DNA of 13,853 nucleotides from Cellvibrionaceae bacterium. Lineage in GTDB: Bacteria > Pseudomonadota > Gammaproteobacteria > Pseudomonadales > Cellvibrionaceae. Position numbers and translations under genes: made by a program. The stretch lies in NCBI GenBank assembly GCA_021151615.1, contig JAGKXA010000106.1, positions 1 to 13,853 of the forward strand. Reading direction: 5' to 3'. The notes below the pieces were generated by a model. That model was not told the DNA's origin, did no database searches, and worked only from the letters and a program-made list of their open reading frames with translations. Each line of letters opens with the position of its first letter. Position 1 is the stretch's first letter. Of the stretch, positions 1 to 5,763 are shown piece after piece.

Positions 1-781
1 ATTCAATATTATTGAAGGCAGAAATTTTGAGCCAGGTAAAAATGAATTGATTGTCGGGCGCGGCGCACAAGAACAATTTGCCAATTTAAACGTTGGCTCG
101 GTAGTGAAGTTTGGTCAAACTGAGTGGAATGTTGTCGGCGTGTTTGAATCGGGCGGCGGTTTGGCGGAATCAGAAATTTGGTGTGATGCCAAAATTTTGC
201 AAAATGCCTATCGCCGCGGCAACAGCTATCAAATTGTGCGCATTAAACTGGAAGATAAAAATGGCCTGGCTCCGTTTAAAGAAGCTATTGCAGCAGATCC
301 AAAATTAAATCTGGATGTAAAGCGCGAATCCGATTATCTTGCTGAGCAATCTGAACCCCTGAGTAAATTTATTAAAATGATCGGCTATCCACTGGCAATG
401 CTAATGGCTTTGGGGGCTGTTTTTGGTGCGGTAAATACCATGTATACCTCGGTGTCCAATCGCACCCGTGAAATTGCTACCTTGCGCGCATTGGGGTTCG
501 GTGCAACACCCGTGGCGATATCAACATTAGTAGAGTCGTTAGTACTAGCAATTATGGGTGGAATTATTGGTTCAGTTGTAGTGTATTTGGTTTTTAATGG
601 CTACACAGTCTCTACATTAAATTTTGCCAGTTTTAGCCAGGTGGTATTTGATTTTGCGGTGACTCCAGATCTGTTAGTGCAAGGGGTTATTTTTGCAACA
701 GTGATTGGTTTTGTTGGTGGATTTTTCCCGGCAATACGTGCGGCGCGACTGCCGGTAGCAACCGCTCTAAGAGAAGTTTGA
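1..781 (+). CDS. ABC transporter permease, MacB/FtsX type (5' end outside window)
   Basis: The reading frame is open from base 2, so the gene starts before the window; an in-frame TTG at 47 is internal, not the start. About 259 C-terminal residues are visible. The first ~110 look like the end of a MacB-type periplasmic domain (mixed beta, with NELIVGRGA and a glycine-rich VFESGGG segment). Three hydrophobic segments follow at roughly residues 126-148, 171-198 and 224-250, separated by the NRTREIATLRALGFG loop that is typical of FtsX-family permeases of the MacB/LolC group. Proteins of this family work with a cytoplasmic ATPase in export, efflux or lipoprotein release; the ATPase gene is not visible, and the substrate cannot be told. 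The stop at 779-781 is 38 nt before the lipoprotein gene, so the two may share a transcript. The family call is firm; the role is unknown. Confidence 0.9.
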   Translation, partial: FNIIEGRNFEPGKNELIVGRGAQEQFANLNVGSVVKFGQTEWNVVGVFESGGGLAESEIWCDAKILQNAYRRGNSYQIVRIKLEDKNGLAPFKEAIAADPKLNLDVKRESDYLAEQSEPLSKFIKMIGYPLAMLMALGAVFGAVNTMYTSVSNRTREIATLRALGFGATPVAISTLVESLVLAIMGGIIGSVVVYLVFNGYTVSTLNFASFSQVVFDFAVTPDLLVQGVIFATVIGFVGGFFPAIRAARLPVATALREV

Positions 782-819
782 TTGATGATATTTGGCTGTG
801 CATTTTAAAAAGGATAATT

Positions 820-1533
820 ATGAAAAAGTTAATTTCACTTGCGATGACTTCTATGATGCTCGGTTGTACCTCGCATTCACCTACAGAAGCTGTGTCTGTA
901 AATACTATAGAGAAGTCGGATTTAGGTTATATAGCGACCGAAAAAATAGATAAAGTTGTGGTTAAAAATGCGGAGGCATTCAAGCAATTTAATAAAGTAA
1001 TTCTGTTTGCAACCCAGTTTGATAAGTTGCGTATTGCTGAGGCAACCGACAAACGCCTCGCTGAGAGTTGGAGCGATTCTACCTGGAAGGAAATGGATAG
1101 GATTTGTCAGCATATGGACGATTTTGCCCAGAAAATTTTCCGCGAAGGTGGAGAGTTTACGCCTACCAAGCAAGGGGGAGCGGATGTGTTGGCAATCCAG
1201 TTTAATTTGGTCGACTACATGCCCAGCTCGAAACGTTATAAAGACTCGGGATTAGACACCGTCGGTGTGCAGAGTAATCAGTCCGGTATTGGTGTGGTGA
1301 CAGTGCGAGGAACGCTGGCCAATGCCAAGACGGGGGAGCTGGTAGCCATGATAGAAGATACTATGGAAATCAATGCAAGAACGGCTACCTATGGCAATCT
1401 AGCCACAATGCATGACAGCGATAGCAAAGCGGCCCAGACTATTGCTTGGCGTAACAGCTTTCGCCGATTCCTGGATAACTTACACACTGAATTAACCCAT
1501 TTAAAGCACGCTGAAATAGCAGAGCGCAATTGA
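820..1533 (+). CDS. Small lipoprotein of unknown function (DUF3313-like)
   Basis: The frame is open from a TTG at 778, but the ATG at 820 is the better start. It is preceded by an AAGGA ribosome-binding sequence at about 810-814, and it gives a clean lipoprotein signal peptide, MKKLISLAMTSMMLGC. The lipobox cysteine is residue 16, and +2 is Thr, which fits outer-membrane sorting. The 237-residue product has no obvious catalytic motif; its length and mixed alpha/beta pattern, with a central VRGTLANAKTGELVAMIED segment, recall DUF3313-type lipoproteins. That link is from memory of the family and is weak. The gene lies 38 nt downstream of the ABC permease and is closed by a strong terminator, so it is probably the last gene of that unit. 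It could be a periplasmic or outer-membrane partner of the transporter, but nothing in the sequence shows this. Confidence 0.8.
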   Translation: MKKLISLAMTSMMLGCTSHSPTEAVSVNTIEKSDLGYIATEKIDKVVVKNAEAFKQFNKVILFATQFDKLRIAEATDKRLAESWSDSTWKEMDRICQHMDDFAQKIFREGGEFTPTKQGGADVLAIQFNLVDYMPSSKRYKDSGLDTVGVQSNQSGIGVVTVRGTLANAKTGELVAMIEDTMEINARTATYGNLATMHDSDSKAAQTIAWRNSFRRFLDNLHTELTHLKHAEIAERN

Positions 1534-1590
1534 TTTTTTGTTTGAACTATTTATGGATTGTTGTATTTAAATAAAAAATTGAACTTCACC

Positions 1591-1622
1591 AAAAGGCCGC
1601 TACGCAACTAGCGGCCTTTTGT
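1591..1622 (+). terminator. Rho-independent terminator after the lipoprotein gene
   Basis: A perfect 12-bp stem (1591-1602 with 1609-1620, GC-rich core GGCCGC) closes a 6-nt loop. The descending arm ends in TTTT and the ascending arm begins with AAAA, so it could stop transcription from either side. It lies 57 nt after the lipoprotein stop and is the clear end of the left-hand unit. Confidence 0.9.
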
Positions 1623-2052
1623 GTGACTTTCACATCAATTATCAGGAGGTATCTGTAGTATTTGGGGGCATTACCCGCTGTTGTCAGGAAAAACGAACCG
1701 GATGTATTGGGCGGAAACTCATTCCTTTAGCATTAAATGCTATTACCGCGTTGGTAATATCGGTTGCTTTAAGTGGCTAATTTTACAAATAGCTATATAT
1801 ACCGCAATGGCAACTTGTATTGCGGAATACTGGCGCTACACAAAATTTCCTATCTGCATCTTTCTGCAAACCCATTCACATGAATGGCACAAGATTAGCA
1901 ATAAAATTAACCGCTGGTCGGTCATGTTTCATAAATAAAAACCTGAGCCTATCCACCAGCTATGTAATTGGCTATATTTTGTGACATAACTTCGTTTGAG
2001 TGTCGACCTGGGAAGTGTGGATTAGAGGCTCTTTGCAGATAGGGAATTGATT
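1621..2052. other. Gene-free stretch upstream of the protease, with two dyads
   Basis: No convincing gene is seen here. The longest open frame (1681-1938, TTG start) has a Trp/Cys/His-rich product, no domain and no ribosome-binding site next to its start. The stretch is AT-rich. It contains a 7-bp inverted repeat with a 10-nt gap (CCGCAAT/ATTGCGG, 1802-1825) and a tighter dyad at 1872-1887. It probably holds the protease promoter, but I see no convincing -35/-10 pair. Confidence 0.5.
1872..1887. repeat. Operator-like dyad CCATTCA-CA-TGAATGG
   Basis: Two perfect 7-bp half-sites are separated by 2 bp, about 165 bp before the protease start. The close spacing is more like a dimeric-regulator site than a terminator, and no T-run follows. 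Only one copy was noticed, so its function is a guess. Confidence 0.35.
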
Positions 2053-2970
2053 ATGAAAATTGTGTTAAGTGCACTGTTGGTAATACTAAGCGTTCCTGCT
2101 TTTGCAGGTCTAATTCGTCATGACACTCCTGATGCTCTTTACACGGAGTTCGCTGCTAATCCGCTGTTCAGTGCGGTTGGGCTAATTCAATTTGAAACAT
2201 CCGCTGGGTCGGATGCATGTAGTGGTACGGTAATTCATAAAAATTGGGTGCTAACGGCCGGCCACTGCGTCAGCGACTCCAGTGCAATGACTTTCTCGCT
2301 GCCCACGGCCAGCGGTTTGCAAGTCTATAACGCGGATAGTTGGGTTGCGCATGAAAACTTTAGCGCTGTCAGTTTATACGCGGGCTGGGACTTGGGGTTG
2401 ATGCATATAACCTCGGATATTGACGTTGATCCTATAGCACTTTATTCCGGTTCATCCGAGCTGTTTAAAACGGCCTATAGCGTTGGTTATGGGTGGACTG
2501 GTACGGGATATACCGGCGCATCCACCTATGATTCTCTACGCAGGGCAGGAACCAACAGCATAGATGCAATTTTTTCAACGGAAGGGAATGGGCAACAAAT
2601 CTTGTTCGCTGATTTTGATCATCCTGATGATAGGTCTTATAACGCACTTTTGCTGGACGATAGGGATACGGATGATTTTGCAACTACGCTGGAAATAATG
2701 GCGTCTTATGGGGATTCCGGAGGAGGGCTCTTTTTTGAAGAGAATGGAAAGTTATATCTAGCCGGTGTTCACTCTTTTGTAGATGATCGCGATGGCGATG
2801 CCTCATGGCGTTATGGCGATGTGTTTGGTTCGACCCGTGTAAGCAGTTTTATCGATTGGATCAGCAATAAAATTAATCCTGTCGTTGTTCCAGAGCCCGG
2901 CGCGTTTTGGCTAATGCTAATGGGGTTGATAACACTTGGTTGGCAGCGCGCCAACTTGAAAAGTTACTAA
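2053..2970 (+). CDS. Secreted trypsin-like serine protease with PEP-CTERM sorting tail
   Basis: The ATG at 2053 is chosen over an in-frame TTG at 2047 because AGGGA at 2041-2045 is well spaced and the protein then begins with a standard signal peptide (MKIVLSALLVILSVPAFA, cleavage after residue 18). The 305-residue product has the chymotrypsin-fold (S1) triad: His71 in TAGHC, Asp113 in WDLGLMHI and Ser222 in YGDSGGG. Cys56 and Cys72 can form the usual disulfide beside the catalytic His. The C-terminus carries a PEP motif (residues 280-282), a hydrophobic stretch and a basic end (WQRANLK): the PEP-CTERM signal that exosortase recognises. The protein is therefore probably exported and then processed at the membrane or cell surface. 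No exosortase gene is in the window. Natural substrate unknown; the gene appears to be a single transcription unit and unrelated to the sugar locus beside it. Confidence 0.92.
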   Translation: MKIVLSALLVILSVPAFAGLIRHDTPDALYTEFAANPLFSAVGLIQFETSAGSDACSGTVIHKNWVLTAGHCVSDSSAMTFSLPTASGLQVYNADSWVAHENFSAVSLYAGWDLGLMHITSDIDVDPIALYSGSSELFKTAYSVGYGWTGTGYTGASTYDSLRRAGTNSIDAIFSTEGNGQQILFADFDHPDDRSYNALLLDDRDTDDFATTLEIMASYGDSGGGLFFEENGKLYLAGVHSFVDDRDGDASWRYGDVFGSTRVSSFIDWISNKINPVVVPEPGAFWLMLMGLITLGWQRANLKSY

Positions 2971-3009
2971 CTGTGCCGTTTGATCCTGCTGTACGTAAAA
3001 TAGGGGGTG

Positions 3010-3033
3010 ATGTAGTATCGCCTCCTACTACAT
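3010..3033. repeat. Inverted repeat between protease and lacI-type gene
   Basis: Perfect 8-bp arms (ATGTAGTA at 3010-3017, TACTACAT at 3026-3033) surround an 8-nt pyrimidine-rich centre. There is no T-run on the + strand, so it is a poor rho-independent terminator. It could be a weak transcript end for the protease or a binding site near the regulator's own promoter. It does not resemble the TACGTA operators of the sugar locus. Confidence 0.4.
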
Positions 3034-3091
3034 ACAACTATCGCAAAATAAGAATTACAACAAAAATACGATTATAGCGAGGGTCAAGCAA

Positions 3092-4132
3092 GTGAAAGAC
3101 GATAAGCCCACATCCTTTGATATTGCCTATAAAGCGGGCGTATCCCAATCCACTGTGTCGCGCGCGCTGCGCAACAGTCCTCTGGTGAATGAAGAGACTC
3201 GCCTTAAAGTGCAACAAATTGCACGCGAGCTGAATTACAAGGTGGATAAGAACGCGAGCAGTCTTCGCTCCCAACAAACCAAAACGATTGCGCTCTTATT
3301 GTGTGAAGACCAGGGTACAGGTAATTCGCTGATCAATCCATTTTTCCTGTCCATGCTCGGCAGTATTACTCGTGCTACCGCAAATCGCGGGTTCGATTTA
3401 TTAATTTCCTTTCAGCAATTTAGTGAAGACTGGCATGCGGATTATGAAGACGCCAATCGCGCCGATGGGATTATTTTTTTGGGTTATGGCGATTACGAAA
3501 GCTTCGTAAAAAAACTCACTTACCTCACCGAAGTTGGTGCGCACTTTATTACCTGGGGGCCAGTGCTGGAGGGGCAGCCCGGTGTATCGATTGGCTGTGA
3601 TAATTTTAATAGCGCTTATATGGCTGCAAAACATTTGCTCGCACTCGGCAGAAAAAACATTGCTTTTCTTGGTGATGTTTCCGAACACAGCCCGGAGTTT
3701 GCCGACCGCTATCACGGCTTCTGTAAAGCCTTGCAGGAAGTGGGCATAGAGCCTAACCCGCAGTTGCAAGTTGCCGCTGAAACATCGGAAGAAGAAGGCT
3801 ACAAAGCAACGCTAAAATTATTGCAGCGTCGCATCGGGTTCGACGCTATTTTTGGTGCGAGTGATTTAATTGCGATTGGCGCTATGAAAGCGCTCGAAGA
3901 AGCGGAGTTGCGTATTCCCCAAGAAGTCGCGGTGATGGGCTTTGACGATATTCCCATGGCTTCCTACACGCACCCTCCGCTGTCAACCGTGCAACAGGAT
4001 ACCTTGCTCGCTGGTGAGTTGCTGGTAGAAAATTTATTGCAACTGGTCGCCGGCGAAAAGCCGCAATCCATGTTGCTCCCCGCAAAATTAATAGTGCGCG
4101 GATCTTGTGGCGCGCATCCGTTGAAGCGGTAA
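3092..4132 (+). CDS. LacI-family transcriptional regulator of the sugar locus
   Basis: The 346-residue protein has full LacI/PurR length and organisation. An N-terminal helix-turn-helix (residues ~8-28, FDIAYKAGVSQSTVSRALRN) is followed by a hinge region around residues 50-61 and a periplasmic-binding-protein-like effector and dimerisation domain to the C-terminus (VMGFDDIPMASYTHPPLSTV is the usual late signature). Leu58 aligns with the hinge leucine that intercalates at the central CpG of LacI/PurR operators. The start is GTG at 3092, with GAGG at 3079-3082 as the likely ribosome-binding site. It is the only DNA-binding protein encoded here, and the locus carries six CG-centred palindromes, so it probably binds them; the ligand would be maltose or a related sugar. 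Both statements are inference. No copy of the palindrome lies upstream of its own gene, so it may not regulate itself. Confidence 0.93.
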   Translation: MKDDKPTSFDIAYKAGVSQSTVSRALRNSPLVNEETRLKVQQIARELNYKVDKNASSLRSQQTKTIALLLCEDQGTGNSLINPFFLSMLGSITRATANRGFDLLISFQQFSEDWHADYEDANRADGIIFLGYGDYESFVKKLTYLTEVGAHFITWGPVLEGQPGVSIGCDNFNSAYMAAKHLLALGRKNIAFLGDVSEHSPEFADRYHGFCKALQEVGIEPNPQLQVAAETSEEEGYKATLKLLQRRIGFDAIFGASDLIAIGAMKALEEAELRIPQEVAVMGFDDIPMASYTHPPLSTVQQDTLLAGELLVENLLQLVAGEKPQSMLLPAKLIVRGSCGAHPLKR

Positions 4133-4181
4133 TCCCTCCCTTGGCTGCGCGCCCCTTTGAAAAAGGGGAGGTCGGGAGGGG
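4133..4181. terminator. Nested palindrome between convergent genes, likely bidirectional terminator
   Basis: The 49 bp between the regulator's stop (4130-4132) and the transporter's stop (complement of 4182-4184) form one nested structure. The outer arms are CCCTCCC (4134-4140) and GGGAGGG (4174-4180); the inner arms are CCCCTTT (4152-4158) and AAAGGGG (4162-4168) with a GAA loop. It may end transcription from both sides. Its form also resembles dispersed REP-like palindromes of bacterial genomes, so it may be a repeat copy; the window holds only one. Confidence 0.65.
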
Positions 4182-5621
4182 TTAGCTTTTCTCATTGTCC
4201 TTCACAAACATCACCGAAATAGCTCCCAGCACCATGCACACGCCGGCGAGGACGATGATATAAATCGCTTCGTTATTAAATGCATACTTCAAAATCTGGC
4301 CGGCCACCAAACCGGAAACGATTTGCGGTGCGGCTATAGTGAAATTGAAAATCCCCATGTACACACCGGTTTTATCTGCTGGTAATGAGCTGGATAAAAT
4401 CGCGTAAGGCATGGCGAGAATTGCAGCCCAGGCGATACCTACACCGATCATCGGAATAATTAAATCCAGAGCGCCTTGCGGTACAGTCACTTCAGTAATC
4501 AATAAATTGACATGAACCATATCCGAGTTTTGGAAGAGCAGGAAACTCATGTAGCCCAGGCCGCCTGCCAGCAGTGATAACGCGTAAGTTAATTTGCGCC
4601 CGAAGCGATTGGCAATGCGCGTGAGGAAAATAGAAAAAATCGCCGCAAACAATGAGTAGGCAGCAAAAATAATTCCCACCCAATCACCTGCTGCGCCTTT
4701 GGCCGCCGCAATTTCTGGCGGGATGACGGAGAGTGAATGTAAATAATCGGCATCAAACCACTTGGCTTCAATGCCCCAAATATATTGCGTAATCGCTGGT
4801 GTGGTGTATACCCACATAATAAATAGCGAGAACCAGGAAAAAAATTGCACTAGCGCAAGTTGGCGCATGGTTTTTGGCATATTGATAAATAATTGCCAAA
4901 AATTTCCCAGTCGCACAGTGATTGATTTTTTTTCTGTAGGTGCAGTTGCCGTTAAACCTTTGTAGCGGTTGTAATCGTCTGGTGCGTATTCTTTAGTACG
5001 AATCACAGTCCAAATTACTGTGCCCAACAGTGCCGTGGCGCCGATATAAAACGCCCAGGTAACGGTTGGGGCGACTTCACCTTTGGGGGCGGTGTTATCA
5101 AGCCCAATCACATTGGTGAGAAGGAAGGGCAAGATGGAGCCGATCACAGCGCCAATATTAATGAGCAGTGCTTGAATGGAGTAACCGAGGGTGCGCTGTT
5201 CATTGGGCACCATGTCGGCCACGAGCGCGCGGAAAGGTTGCATGGTCACATTGAAGGCACCGTCCATCAGTGCGAGCATTAAACCACCGAACAGCATGGG
5301 CACCATTAGCGAAACAAACAGCGGCGCATTGGGCATTAGTAACATGCCAACAGCGGCGGCAATGGCGCCGCCCAAAATAAACGGGCGACGACGTCCCAAA
5401 CGATTCCAGGTGTGATCAGAGGCGGCACCTACGATTGGCTGCACCAGCAATCCCATAATGGGTGCCGCCAACCAAAAGAGCGAAAGCGAGTGCAAGTCGG
5501 CGCCCAAATCGGAAAGCACGCGGCTGACGTTGGCGTTTTGCAACGCAAAGCCCAGTTGGACTCCCAGGAAACCAAAGCTGACATTCCATACTTGCCAGAA
5601 GGGGAGTGAAGGTTGTTTCAT
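4182..5621 (-). CDS. MFS sugar transporter, SLC45/MalT-like (maltose or maltodextrin uptake)
   Basis: This 479-residue, strongly hydrophobic protein has about twelve membrane segments and no cleavable signal. It starts with the N-terminal signature of bacterial SLC45-like maltose carriers (FGFLGVQLGFALQNANVSR, residues 16-34), followed by QPIVGAASD (61-69) and the loop RLGRRRP (74-80), the family's form of the MFS loop 2-3 motif. A hydrophilic central loop of about 35 residues sits near residue 210. Family members bring maltose or short malto-oligosaccharides across the inner membrane with protons; the exact sugar is inferred from the neighbouring amylolytic genes. The start is ATG (complement of 5619-5621), with AAAGG 9 nt upstream. 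It lies downstream of the glucoamylase on the same strand but behind a terminator, and a promoter-like sequence at 5670-5698 could drive it alone. Confidence 0.92.
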   Translation of the reverse strand: MKQPSLPFWQVWNVSFGFLGVQLGFALQNANVSRVLSDLGADLHSLSLFWLAAPIMGLLVQPIVGAASDHTWNRLGRRRPFILGGAIAAAVGMLLMPNAPLFVSLMVPMLFGGLMLALMDGAFNVTMQPFRALVADMVPNEQRTLGYSIQALLINIGAVIGSILPFLLTNVIGLDNTAPKGEVAPTVTWAFYIGATALLGTVIWTVIRTKEYAPDDYNRYKGLTATAPTEKKSITVRLGNFWQLFINMPKTMRQLALVQFFSWFSLFIMWVYTTPAITQYIWGIEAKWFDADYLHSLSVIPPEIAAAKGAAGDWVGIIFAAYSLFAAIFSIFLTRIANRFGRKLTYALSLLAGGLGYMSFLLFQNSDMVHVNLLITEVTVPQGALDLIIPMIGVGIAWAAILAMPYAILSSSLPADKTGVYMGIFNFTIAAPQIVSGLVAGQILKYAFNNEAIYIIVLAGVCMVLGAISVMFVKDNEKS

Positions 5622-5669
5622 CGTGTAGCGCCTTTATTGTTAGCGTTAGTTGTTCGTTATTTATGTTGA

Positions 5670-5698
5670 TTTGTATCGCGGTAAAAATTTTTCTGCAA
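5670..5698 (-). promoter_or_regulatory. Candidate promoter of the MFS transporter gene
   Basis: Read on the minus strand, TTGCAG is followed by 17 bp and TACAAA (complements of 5693-5698 and 5670-5675). It matches the sigma-70 consensus at 4 of 6 positions in each hexamer and lies about 50 bp before the start codon. No TACGTA palindrome is nearby, unlike the other promoters of the locus. Confidence 0.4.
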
Positions 5699-5712
5699 AT
5701 TATTAACAACAA

Positions 5713-5745
5713 ATCCCGTGTTCAGCATGGCATTGAACACGGGAT
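5713..5745 (-). terminator. Rho-independent terminator after the glucoamylase gene
   Basis: A perfect 12-bp stem (5713-5724 with 5734-5745, core CCCGTGTTCA) closes a 9-nt loop, 18 nt after the glucoamylase stop on the minus strand. On that strand it is followed by TTGTTGTT, a broken T-run. It should cut read-through into the MFS gene, at least in part. Confidence 0.8.
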
Positions 5746-5763
5746 GTTGTTTGCGCACTGACG

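Noticed and set aside
1644..1650. Perfect Shine-Dalgarno AGGAGGT, hinting at a small gene after the terminator
   Set aside because: The nearest start is a TTG 11 nt later that opens only about 22 codons with no recognisable product.
1681..1938. 85-codon open frame with TTG start in the gap before the protease
   Set aside because: No ribosome-binding site near its start, odd Trp/Cys/His-rich composition, no domain.
1979..1996. TGTGA at 1980-1984 as part of a CRP-like site before the protease
   Set aside because: The second half-site (TTCGT where TCACA is expected) does not match.
2992..2997. TACGTA upstream of the LacI-type gene, as a possible self-regulatory operator
   Set aside because: Only the 6-bp core matches; flanks (CTG left, AAA right) share nothing with the 14-bp palindrome.
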